Shown: piece by piece, positions 24,769 to 32,139 of the stretch
How the letters are laid out: every line of letters starts with the position of its first letter
Position numbering within the stretch: the first letter of the stretch is position 1
NCBI GenBank assembly: GCA_003223295.1
Contig: QHYM01000140.1
Span: forward strand, 1-32,822
Direction: 5' to 3'
Length of the DNA: 32,822 nucleotides
Source of the DNA: Acidobacteriota bacterium
GTDB lineage: Bacteria; Acidobacteriota; Terriglobia; Acidiferrales; UBA7541
Made by a program: the position numbers and the translations under genes
The notes under the pieces: model-generated
The model's database searches: none
The model's input: only the letters and a program-made list of their open reading frames with translations
What the model was told of the DNA's origin: nothing

Positions 24769-25599
24769 TCACGCGGTCCGCGAAACCAGCCGGTGCCGCA
24801 GGAAGCGCACCACGTGGAGCGTAAGCCCCACCACTGCATAGGTAGAGGCCATAATCACGAGAGCGTACTCCGAGTAGCGCCAAATCACTCCCACAAGCAA
24901 ACAAAGCAAAACGATGGCAAGCGACGGCTGCTTTCGCGTCAAGGGAATGTCTTTGAAGCTGTTGTAGCGAATGGTGCTGGTCATCAAGGCCCCGAGTCCT
25001 GCCGCAAGCAAGAACCACGCAACGGACCAACGCCAATCGTGCAAGGGCTGTTTGAATCCATGAACAATTGCCGCAATCATGCCCGCCGCCGCTGGCGTTG
25101 GCATGCCTATAAAGTATTTCGAACTGCCCGGGGCCATGCCTTGCACGTTGAACCGCGCCAGTCTCCAGGCACAGCAAATCAAAAACGCCAGGCAGCAGAC
25201 CCAGCCAAACTCGTCCATCTGTTGAAATGCAACACTGCCATCCCCTGGCAAGGCACGCAGTCCCCAAGCGTATGCCAGGATCGCCGGCGCGATTCCGAAA
25301 CTCACAACGTCCGCGATCGAATCAAACTGCACGCCGAAATCGGTGTTTGCCTTCAGCAGCCGCGCCAGCCGGCCATCCAGAGAATCAAACAAGATTGCGA
25401 AGCCAATGGCCTTTGCGGCATGGTCAAAATTATCTCTTCCGCCCAACAGCGACGCCACAACCGCAAAGTAGCCGCAGAGCAAGTTAGCAACGGTGAAGAG
25501 GCTGGGGATGAGAAAGATGCCCCTGCGGCGCAATTTCTGACTGCGATAGCGCCGTTCCTCGAAAGGGATCTCGTGCTGATCTGTATCAGGCGTCGTCAC
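24769..25599 (-). CDS. pssA: CDP-diacylglycerol-serine O-phosphatidyltransferase
   Basis: Integral membrane enzyme that makes phosphatidylserine from CDP-diacylglycerol and L-serine, the substrate for Psd. I chose GTG at 25599, which overlaps the psd TGA (GTGA); the open frame runs up to 25761 but that part lies inside psd. The 276-residue product has the CDP-alcohol phosphatidyltransferase motif D-x2-DG-x2-AR-x8/9-G-x3-D-x3-D (DSLDGRLAR then GVQFDSIAD). Several transmembrane helices follow, and the start of the enzyme proper is RRGIFLIPSLFTVANLLCGYFAV. It is coupled with psd upstream and the Asd-like gene downstream. Together psd and pssA make phosphatidylethanolamine. Confidence 0.93.
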   Translation of the reverse strand: MTTPDTDQHEIPFEERRYRSQKLRRRGIFLIPSLFTVANLLCGYFAVVASLLGGRDNFDHAAKAIGFAILFDSLDGRLARLLKANTDFGVQFDSIADVVSFGIAPAILAYAWGLRALPGDGSVAFQQMDEFGWVCCLAFLICCAWRLARFNVQGMAPGSSKYFIGMPTPAAAGMIAAIVHGFKQPLHDWRWSVAWFLLAAGLGALMTSTIRYNSFKDIPLTRKQPSLAIVLLCLLVGVIWRYSEYALVIMASTYAVVGLTLHVVRFLRHRLVSRTA

Positions 25600-26288
25600 G
25601 ATCTCTTCCCTGACCCCATCAGGTGAGCTTCCGTTTCTGCAGAGCTCTTCCCGGCCGATTCCCCAGAGGCACGTTTCGCGGGCCACCACGCGATCAGGCT
25701 GGAGCCGCCCTTCACATTCTCCCCTACTTTCACCAGAATCTCCGCCCCTTTCGGCAGCCAAACATCCACACGGGAACCGAATCGCACCAGCCCAATGCGC
25801 TCTCCACGCGCCACTTGTTCACCAGCTTTCTTCCAAGAGACTACCCGCCGCGCGATGAGTCCGGCAATCTGCTTGAACACCATTTCCCCCGATTCGGTCG
25901 AAAGCGTAAACACGTTCTGCTCATTTTCGAACGAAGCCCGTTCGCGCATGGCTGCCAAGAATTTCCCCGGCCGGTAGTTCATCTTTGCAATGGTTCCGGA
26001 TGCCGGCGCGCGGTTCACATGTACGTTCCAGATTGCCAGGAAGATGCTCACGCGCTGGCCAGGACGTGCTGCGTTCTCTTCCTCGGTGACCACCACGACG
26101 CGCCCATCTGCCGGCGACACAATGGCGCCAGGCCCCGCGGGAATCACGCGATCCGGATCGCGAAAGAAAGAGAACACAAATAAGGCGAGTACCACGAACA
26201 CTGCGGCGGCGACATACCAGTGAAGGAGAATAACCGAGCCGCCCAGCACCAGCGGCGGCAACCCAAAGAAATAGCCTTCTTTGACCAT
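25596..26288 (-). CDS. psd: Phosphatidylserine decarboxylase (short, archaeal-type)
   Basis: Membrane-associated pyruvoyl enzyme converting phosphatidylserine to phosphatidylethanolamine. I chose ATG at 26288, preceded by AGAGG; an upstream TTG (26327) is weaker. The 230-residue product has two N-terminal hydrophobic segments (PPLVLGGSVILLHWYVAAAVFVVLALFVFSFF), then SPADGRVVVV and the VHVNRAPASGTI block. The self-cleavage site is the Gly-Ser in LVRFGSRVDVWLP, where Ser becomes the pyruvoyl group. The short form lacks the long N-terminal region of E. coli Psd and resembles the archaeal-type (PSD-A) group. It is followed by pssA with a 4-base overlap. Confidence 0.93.
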   Translation of the reverse strand: MVKEGYFFGLPPLVLGGSVILLHWYVAAAVFVVLALFVFSFFRDPDRVIPAGPGAIVSPADGRVVVVTEEENAARPGQRVSIFLAIWNVHVNRAPASGTIAKMNYRPGKFLAAMRERASFENEQNVFTLSTESGEMVFKQIAGLIARRVVSWKKAGEQVARGERIGLVRFGSRVDVWLPKGAEILVKVGENVKGGSSLIAWWPAKRASGESAGKSSAETEAHLMGSGKRS

Positions 26289-26351
26289 GTTCCGCCTCTT
26301 GGCTCGCGGCTTGGCCGCCGCGAGCAAGCATGGTCATTCTACGACAGTTTT

Positions 26352-26609
26352 CTATGCCGCAAAGCTGGTATTGCTTGGATCTCGCTGCTCACGCAGGATG
26401 CGCGCAGCAATCCGCTCCATCTCATCCTTGCAGTGGAGCTTCATTTTTTTCAGTTTGATTTCTTCCAGGAGGTCTTCTGCGTTGAGGTAGGGGGATTTGG
26501 AGATTCGTTGAAGTTCTAGTTCGTACTGATGGTGCTGCTCTGCCAGACGCCGATACTCAGCGTCTGTCTGGAGAAGCACGTCCCGAGGTGCCCGCTGCGC
26601 ACTAGCCAT
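26352..26609 (-). CDS. Small YdcH/DUF465-like coiled-coil protein
   Basis: An 85-residue protein with the layout of the DUF465/YdcH family, whose function is unknown. The core is YRRLAEQHHQYELELQRI, then YLNAEDLLEEIKLKKMKLHCKDEMERI, two helices joined by a short loop with the LKK-K-KL-KD pattern. The start is ATG at 26609, with AGGAGG a few bases upstream; an open frame extends further but without a site. A promoter (26660-26687) precedes it. It lies 63 bases before psd and may head the psd-pssA-asd-like-lptE-holA operon. Confidence 0.85.
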   Translation of the reverse strand: MASAQRAPRDVLLQTDAEYRRLAEQHHQYELELQRISKSPYLNAEDLLEEIKLKKMKLHCKDEMERIAARILREQRDPSNTSFAA

Positions 26610-26659
26610 GCGTTCCTCCTGACGACTTCGTGAATGGAATGGGAACACTACATGAGCGA

Positions 26660-26687
26660 ACGATACCACTTCGGTTTGCGGCGTCAA
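26660..26687 (-). promoter_or_regulatory. Sigma-70-like promoter of the DUF465-psd operon
   Basis: On the minus strand TTGACG (26687-26682) and TATCGT (26665-26660) are separated by 16 bases. Transcription would start near 26653, giving a leader of about 44 bases before the ATG at 26609. Confidence 0.5.
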
Positions 26688-26847
26688 GAGGCAACGCGTA
26701 GTATTTTCGTCCTAGTCCGTAAAGGCTGTTGGTTTCCCGGTTGACCTTTTCAATGCAGGGCGAATGTTTCGGGGGGCCAACGCAATACTGCGGGCGAAGT
26801 GTCGCGAAAATCCCAAAACGGCGCTGTGGTCCCTATGCATAGCAATT

Positions 26848-29202
26848 TCAATGAGATGCGGAATTCGGCGGCAAGTGCTCCTCGAAGTATCCCAAAATAT
26901 TCGTATAGACGTCCAAGTTTGTGCCCTTACCTTCGGAGATGGAGTGGGTTCGGCCGGGGTACACGCGCATGTCAAACTGCTTGCCCAGCGAGATCAGTTT
27001 GTTCACCAGCAATTCGAATCCCTGGAAATGCACGTTGTCGTCTCCTGAGCCATGCATCACCAACAAGTCTCCGCGCAAGCCAGAAGCGAAATTGATGGCC
27101 GAACTTTGTTCATACGCTTTCGGGCTGTCCTGCGGCAACCCCAAATACCGCTCTTGATAGATCGTGTCATAGAGCCGCTGGTCGGGCACCGACGCGACGG
27201 ACACGCCCACGCTGTAAATCTCGGGATCGCGGAACATCAGATTGAGCGTCTCGGTTCCGCCTCCGCTCCATCCCCACACTCCAACGCGTTTCGCGTCAAT
27301 ATACGAATGAGTTTTCTCGAGCGATTGCAGCGCCACCGCTTGCTGCTGCGATGAAAGCGGACCCACATTTCCGTATACGATTTTGCGCCACTCGCGGCCT
27401 CGCGGCGCGGGCGTGCCCGCATTATCAAAGCTCGCCACTAGATACCCCGCGCTGGTTAATGCGCGGTCGAACATGGATGGCCAGCGATCGGCGGTGGTCT
27501 GTCCAGCCGGCTCCGAATACACATACACGATGAGCGGATACTTTTTCGCCGGATCGAAATTCGGCGGCTTGATCAGCCACGCGTCCACCGTCAGGCCGTT
27601 GCCTGCATCCACCTTCACGAATTCTGCGGGCCCCCCCGATAGCGGCTTCACGCGCTCGGCGATTGCGGCGTTATCTACCGTTTTTCGCATCACACGGTGA
27701 TCGGGCAAGTGCACCACATCAAAAGCAGGCGGCACGTCGAACGAAGAGTAGCTATGAAAAGCCCACTCCCCATTCGGCGAAATCGTATACGAGTGTGTGC
27801 CGGGCACATTGGGCGTCAGGCGTTCCGGCGCAATCGTGCCATCCAGCCGGGCGCGGTAGAGATAGCGCTGCGTTGCATTTTCAGGAGACGCAATGAAGTA
27901 AACCCACTTCTCGTCGGGGCTAACCCGGTCGAGACTCACCACGTCGAACTCGCCGCGCGTGACCAACTGGGTTTTACCGGTGTCTCGCGCCACGCGATAC
28001 AAATGCCGCCAGCCGTCACGCTCACTCAGCACCAGGAATTCACGGCCCTGATTGATCCAGAGAACGTCGCGATTCACATCCACCCACGCGCGGTCCTCAT
28101 CGACAAGCACCGTGCGCGAGGCGCCGGTCGCAGCGTCAGCCAGCAAAAACTCATTCCGGTTTTGCAACCGGTTCATGTGTTGAATCAGTACGTGCCCTGA
28201 ATCGGCCCATCCCATCTCCGGGATATAAGTGTTATGCGGATCTCCCCCGGTCTGCATCCAAACGACTTGCCCGCCCGCGGCGCTCGCAACACCAACGCGC
28301 ACCGCAGAGTTCTGCGTTCCCGCCAGCGGATACTGATATTCCAGCGTCTGGGGATAGGGTCCAAGATTCGGATAGGGAATCTCGGTGACGATCTCACCCC
28401 TTGGCGCGCCGAGGTCGTAAATCAATGTGTACTTTTGCAAGCCCGTAGTATTGAACTGCCAGAAGGCGATGGCGTGGCTGTCGGGACTCCATGCAAAACC
28501 GTCACGGATATCGAACTCCTCTTCATTCACCCAGTCTGACGTGCCATTGATGACCGTGTCAGAACCGTCCTCGGTCAGCCGTGCAATTTTCTTGCTTGCC
28601 AGATCTTCCACATAAATGTCGTTCCCGCGAACATAACCAACCTTGCCGCTGTCCGGTGAGAACTTGGCAAACATCAGGCTCGAAGCGGGAGCGTCGCCTC
28701 CGAGCTTGCGCAATGCACCGCTGGTCAGGTCGAGTACCCAATAATCCCCACGCGTGTTCCGGCGCCACACCGTTTTTGAGTTTGTGAACACCAGAACCCG
28801 GTGTCCGTCGGGTGACATACGGTACTCTTCGACGGCCAAAGGCGTTTTCTCGCCAGATGGAATCAGGCGATCCGCAGCAACCAGAATCTCCCTTGCGCCT
28901 GTCGCGGTCTGGTACTTCACGATGTCGTTGCCGGCCCCTGAGGCGGACGGCTCCAAATCGAGATACGCGTCTCCGTTTCCGAGCCATGTGCCGCCGCGGA
29001 AAGACTTCACACGAAATTCGGGATTGCCCATGGTGTGCGCGATCAGTTTCGCGGCGGACTCCCTCAATTGAGCATGCGCACTGGAAGGCATCGCAATCGC
29101 CATCACAGCGCTGAAGGCAATCAGGGCTGCGGCGGCGCGGAGTTCGCGCCTCCATGTCGCCGCAAAACCTCCCTCACGCGATAGCAATTCTGTGTGAACC
29201 AT
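26848..29202 (-). CDS. Secreted S9B prolyl oligopeptidase family (DPP4-like) peptidase
   Basis: Predicted exported serine peptidase removing X-Pro or X-Ala dipeptides, or an acylaminoacyl-type relative. The 784-residue protein has an extended N-terminus followed by a signal peptide (AAAALIAFSAVMAIAMPSSAHAQ). The beta-propeller N-domain (about 50-500) includes the DWVNEEEF motif that binds the substrate N-terminus in DPP4, and the alpha/beta hydrolase domain follows. The nucleophile is S646 in GWSGGGTETL, the acid D721 in HGSGDDNVHFQG, and the base H753 in RTHSISEG. The canonical Tyr of GWSYGG is Gly here. The start is ATG at 29202 with GGAGG upstream. It stands as a single gene, with 145 bases to rimI. 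Confidence 0.93.
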   Translation of the reverse strand: MVHTELLSREGGFAATWRRELRAAAALIAFSAVMAIAMPSSAHAQLRESAAKLIAHTMGNPEFRVKSFRGGTWLGNGDAYLDLEPSASGAGNDIVKYQTATGAREILVAADRLIPSGEKTPLAVEEYRMSPDGHRVLVFTNSKTVWRRNTRGDYWVLDLTSGALRKLGGDAPASSLMFAKFSPDSGKVGYVRGNDIYVEDLASKKIARLTEDGSDTVINGTSDWVNEEEFDIRDGFAWSPDSHAIAFWQFNTTGLQKYTLIYDLGAPRGEIVTEIPYPNLGPYPQTLEYQYPLAGTQNSAVRVGVASAAGGQVVWMQTGGDPHNTYIPEMGWADSGHVLIQHMNRLQNRNEFLLADAATGASRTVLVDEDRAWVDVNRDVLWINQGREFLVLSERDGWRHLYRVARDTGKTQLVTRGEFDVVSLDRVSPDEKWVYFIASPENATQRYLYRARLDGTIAPERLTPNVPGTHSYTISPNGEWAFHSYSSFDVPPAFDVVHLPDHRVMRKTVDNAAIAERVKPLSGGPAEFVKVDAGNGLTVDAWLIKPPNFDPAKKYPLIVYVYSEPAGQTTADRWPSMFDRALTSAGYLVASFDNAGTPAPRGREWRKIVYGNVGPLSSQQQAVALQSLEKTHSYIDAKRVGVWGWSGGGTETLNLMFRDPEIYSVGVSVASVPDQRLYDTIYQERYLGLPQDSPKAYEQSSAINFASGLRGDLLVMHGSGDDNVHFQGFELLVNKLISLGKQFDMRVYPGRTHSISEGKGTNLDVYTNILGYFEEHLPPNSASH

Positions 29203-29348
29203 TCCTGTCCTCCATCAATCAGTGGCGGACAGAAACAGTATCAAATTCCTGCCCTTCCTGCGTCTCTGAACAAGACAAACAAGGTAAGCAATGAGGGGAG
29301 ATCCTTGCCAAGAATTTGGGCTACTGAGAAATCCAGGCGGCCTTCGCG

Positions 29349-29825
29349 TCACCGCGCGAGTTTGCGCTCCATGACGATAGCGGCCTCGCTGGGGTCGCGG
29401 TAATACCCCTCGCGCCGGCCCGTTTTCGAGAATCCGTGCTTCCCATAGAAAGCGATCCCCCCGGCATTCGATTCGCGAACCTCTAGAAACATACGGCGCA
29501 CGCCGCGCATTCGAAATTCTTCGACCGCCATCTTCAGCAGAGCCCCGCCTTCGCCCCTCCGCCGGTTAGCGGGCACCACGGCCAGGTTCAAAACCTCGGC
29601 CTCGTCGCCTGTTTGCCGCCCAATCAGGAAGCCGGTCATTTTTCCAGCGATTTCACTGGCAATGCCGAGGATCCCTTTCCACTCGAGAACTTCCTTCACG
29701 CTCGCTTCCGGCCAGAACACTGCTTCGGGGGACTGGCGCAGAATCTCCCCAACGGCTCCGGCGTCTTCTGCACGCAGCATTCGAAGGGTGGACCGCGGCC
29801 GCTCCGGGCGTAATTCAGTGGCCAT
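29349..29825 (-). CDS. rimI: GNAT N-acetyltransferase, RimI-like
   Basis: Acetyltransferase resembling RimI, which acetylates the N-terminal alanine of ribosomal protein S18 in enterobacteria. I chose ATG at 29825, which overlaps the tsaB end by 11 bases; upstream codons lie inside tsaB. The 158-residue product has the GNAT core: VLNLAVVPANRRRGEGGALL, with the R-x-x-G-x-G/A acetyl-CoA loop (RRRGEGGA), and FLEVRESNAGGIAFYGKHGF, then the ending YYRDPSEAAIVMERKL. tsaB-rimI adjacency is common and supports the name. The actual substrate is not proven. Confidence 0.86.
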   Translation of the reverse strand: MATELRPERPRSTLRMLRAEDAGAVGEILRQSPEAVFWPEASVKEVLEWKGILGIASEIAGKMTGFLIGRQTGDEAEVLNLAVVPANRRRGEGGALLKMAVEEFRMRGVRRMFLEVRESNAGGIAFYGKHGFSKTGRREGYYRDPSEAAIVMERKLAR

Positions 29826-30531
29826 GTGCCGCCCCGCCTTTCCAGAAAATCTCCGCGTCCGAGCGCCGCACATAATTCGCGTCGAGTCCCAGCGCGTCCG
29901 TGGCCTTTCCTTCCTTCAAGCGTTTCAGGCCGATGCGTCCAATCATCCCTGCCAGAGTCGCAGAAACCTGCTCGACGCTTTCCCCACGCTTCTCTCTCGC
30001 TTGCCAGACTCCTTCCCCCGTCACCAGCGTGGGGTCCGGGGAAACCCAAGCGATTTTTTCGCCTGCGACCAGTTCCGTCGCGACTTCGACAAATCTTCCC
30101 GGCGCAATCACCATCTCTTCGCCGACCCTTGCGAGCCCACTGTCATCCCTTCGATAAACAGCGCCGAACACTTGTCCTCGCTGCGCGTCCACAAACGCGG
30201 CTACATGCTTCCCTGCGCCGGTCGCCTGGGCCGCAAACCCTTCCAACCTGGAAACCGCCGCGACCGGTTTCCCATAAACTTCCGCCCAGGCCTTAACGGT
30301 CGTCAATCCGACCCGCACCCCGGTGAACGATCCTGGCCCCACAGCGACTGCATATCCACCTACGTCCCCCATTTGCAGCTCAGCCTTTTTCAGCACTTCA
30401 TTCACGGCAGGAAGGAGCCAGCAAGAGTAGTCCTCGGCCGTCTCGTGAACCAGCAAAGCTAAAACGGTCTCATCCCGTAGGACCGCAACGCCCCCCCGGG
30501 AATCGCACGTATCTATAGACAGTACAATCAC
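29815..30531 (-). CDS. tsaB: tRNA threonylcarbamoyladenosine biosynthesis protein TsaB
   Basis: Cytoplasmic partner of TsaD in the t6A37 modification complex of ANN-decoding tRNAs. I chose GTG at 30531, which gives IVLSIDTCDSRGGVAV, matching the usual N-terminus; a TTG at 30552 is also open. The 238-residue protein has the ASKHA fold with DTCDSRGGVAV, VGPGSFTGVRVGLTTVKAWAE, and FVDAQRGQVFGAVY. Essential for fitness in most bacteria. A TACAAT box ends six bases before the GTG, the spacing expected for leaderless translation, although no -35 box is seen. rimI overlaps its 3' end. Confidence 0.9.
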   Translation of the reverse strand: MIVLSIDTCDSRGGVAVLRDETVLALLVHETAEDYSCWLLPAVNEVLKKAELQMGDVGGYAVAVGPGSFTGVRVGLTTVKAWAEVYGKPVAAVSRLEGFAAQATGAGKHVAAFVDAQRGQVFGAVYRRDDSGLARVGEEMVIAPGRFVEVATELVAGEKIAWVSPDPTLVTGEGVWQAREKRGESVEQVSATLAGMIGRIGLKRLKEGKATDALGLDANYVRRSDAEIFWKGGAAHGH

Positions 30532-30751
30532 ATGCGCATTGTACTCTACCAAGGATTCGAACGAGGACTTCGCGCTCCCGCCCCAAGAGAAACGGGTGTT
30601 TCACCAGCGTTTGGTCGAATTTCAAGGTTGAATCAGCACTTTTTGCACCTGAACAGTGCGGCAGGCGACCTAGCGCTCGGACCATCCAGTGCAATTTCCC
30701 TGCCAAATTTGCATCGATTTTCCCTAACCTCTTCATTCCACTGGATATATC

Positions 30752-30780
30752 TTGACTCTTGCAACACAAGCTCCTATACT
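30752..30780 (+). promoter_or_regulatory. Strong sigma-70-like promoter of carD
   Basis: TTGACT (30752-30757) and TATACT (30775-30780) are spaced by exactly 17 bases. Each box differs from consensus by one base. Transcription would start near 30787, giving a leader of about 26 bases. Confidence 0.8.
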
Positions 30781-30812
30781 GATTTTGCTGCTCTGGGGGG
30801 CATCCAAAAATT

Positions 30813-31334
30813 ATGGACTATAAGATCGGCGACAAGGTCGTTTACCCGAATCACGGTGTAGGCGTTGTTGAACAGATCAACTACGGTGTCTTGAACGGTA
30901 GAACCGAGCGTTACTACATGATCCGTATTGTTTCGAGCGGATTGCGTGTGATGGTGCCGCAGTCCAACGCAGGTACGGTTGGCCTTCGTTCCGTCATTCG
31001 CTCGAATGAATCCATGAAAGTTCTGGGCTTCCTCGAAAAGGGCAAACTCAACTCGCATCCGGACTGGAAGCACCGCTTCAAGGAGAACTCCGAGCGCATG
31101 CGCACGGGGTCGCTCATTGAAGTCGCCGCCGTCCTCAAGAGCCTCGTTTCCCTCAGCCGCAGCAAGCCCCTCTCCTTCCGCGAAAAGAAAATGCTCGAGC
31201 GCGCAAAGTACCTGCTCGTCAGCGAAATGGCTACCGCCAAGAACACCACCGCCGAAAGCGCCGAGGGGATGGTCATCAAGTCCCTCGCCAAGGCCAAGCT
31301 GCAGTTTCCCGTGATCACCGAAAAGTTCGAATAG
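30813..31334 (+). CDS. carD: CarD family transcriptional regulator
   Basis: RNA polymerase-binding protein that stabilises open complexes, often at rRNA and housekeeping promoters. The 173-residue protein has the N-terminal Tudor-like RNA polymerase interaction domain (MDYKIGDKVVYPNHGVGVVEQI) followed by a helical DNA-binding domain (residues about 70-160, with LIEVAAVLKSLVSLSRSKPLSFREKKMLERAKYLL). It matches CarD in length and in the short linker. The start is ATG at 30813; the nearest purine-rich site (GGGGGG, 30795-30800) is 12 bases away, so initiation may be suboptimal. It has its own promoter and terminator. It is divergent from tsaB. Confidence 0.95.
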   Translation: MDYKIGDKVVYPNHGVGVVEQINYGVLNGRTERYYMIRIVSSGLRVMVPQSNAGTVGLRSVIRSNESMKVLGFLEKGKLNSHPDWKHRFKENSERMRTGSLIEVAAVLKSLVSLSRSKPLSFREKKMLERAKYLLVSEMATAKNTTAESAEGMVIKSLAKAKLQFPVITEKFE

Positions 31335-31361
31335 CGCGGCTTTTGCAGACTTGCTTTTATC

Positions 31362-31396
31362 AGCGCCCCGACCCGGTCGGGGCGCTTTCGTTTTTC
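31362..31396 (+). terminator. Rho-independent terminator after carD
   Basis: AGCGCCCCGACC (31362-31373) and GGTCGGGGCGCT (31375-31386) are perfectly complementary around a single base, giving a stem of about 10 bp once a loop is allowed. TTCGTTTTT follows. It lies 27 bases past the carD stop. Confidence 0.93.
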
Positions 31397-31452
31397 GATG
31401 CTGGGGGAACTTTGGGGGAAAAGGGCGCGTACCATAAACGGGGAGAAGAGCC

Positions 31453-32073
31453 ATGAATCCAGTATCTCTATGTTCTGAACGAGGCCTTAATTCCGCTAGA
31501 GGCTGGCATTCGCCGCTGAGAGTGATGACTTTCATTGTGGGCTGCGGGATGCTCTGCTTTGCTTCCTGGTTGGCGGCTCAAGAGAAACAGGACAAGGAAG
31601 CAGCGGGCGGCAAAGGCTCACAGGGTGCGGGCATCTACTTCAACGCGGAAGCCAGCGCGAAGGACGTTGGCCTGCCGATCTATCCTGGAGCGCGCCCGCA
31701 CAAAGAGAAGGACGACGACTCCACCTCGGCAAAGTTTGGGCTGTGGGGAGGCTCGTTCGGGCTCAAACTGGCCGTGCTTAAGCTGGAGTCCAACGATCCC
31801 CCGCAAAAAGTCGCCGCCTTCTACAAGAAGGCTCTCGCCAGGTACGGAACGGTGTTGGACTGCGGCGCCGCGGCTTCGCAAAGTGGAAATAAGGACGAGA
31901 ATGAGTCCTCAAAGAAGCTCACCTGCGAGCACGACAAGCTCAAGCCCGGCGAGATGGAGTTTAAGGCGGGAACGAAAGAAAAACAGCGCATCGTGGGAAT
32001 CGAACCGAACGCCAACGGCAGCTTGTTCCAGCTTGTTTATCTGGAATCGCCCGATTCGGACAAAAAGAAATAA
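31453..32073 (+). CDS. Secreted protein of unknown function
   Basis: I do not recognise this 206-residue protein by family name. The start is ATG at 31453 with GGGGAG about eight bases upstream. An internal hydrophobic stretch (MTFIVGCGMLCFASWLAAQ, about residues 25-43) acts as a signal peptide or membrane anchor. A lysine/glutamate/glycine-rich linker follows, then a soluble part with ASAKDVGLPIYPGARPHKE, LGLKLAVLKLESNDPPQKVAAFYKKAL-like sequence and a charged C-terminus. The pattern (a pI-like YPGA motif, then a helical FYKKAL segment) suggests a small periplasmic domain. Two cysteines (LDCGAAASQSG and LTCEHDK) are about 20 residues apart. It follows carD's terminator and is convergent with pxpA. 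Confidence 0.72.
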   Translation: MNPVSLCSERGLNSARGWHSPLRVMTFIVGCGMLCFASWLAAQEKQDKEAAGGKGSQGAGIYFNAEASAKDVGLPIYPGARPHKEKDDDSTSAKFGLWGGSFGLKLAVLKLESNDPPQKVAAFYKKALARYGTVLDCGAAASQSGNKDENESSKKLTCEHDKLKPGEMEFKAGTKEKQRIVGIEPNANGSLFQLVYLESPDSDKKK

Positions 32074-32139
32074 AGCTTTGCCAGACACTTGGAAGTCTTT
32101 CGTCACTATGGAACGGCTTCGCGCCGTATACTCTCCCTT

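Noticed and set aside
25600-25761. N-terminal extension of pssA
   Set aside because: These codons lie inside psd, do not resemble the enzyme, and a GTG overlapping the psd stop gives the expected N-terminus.
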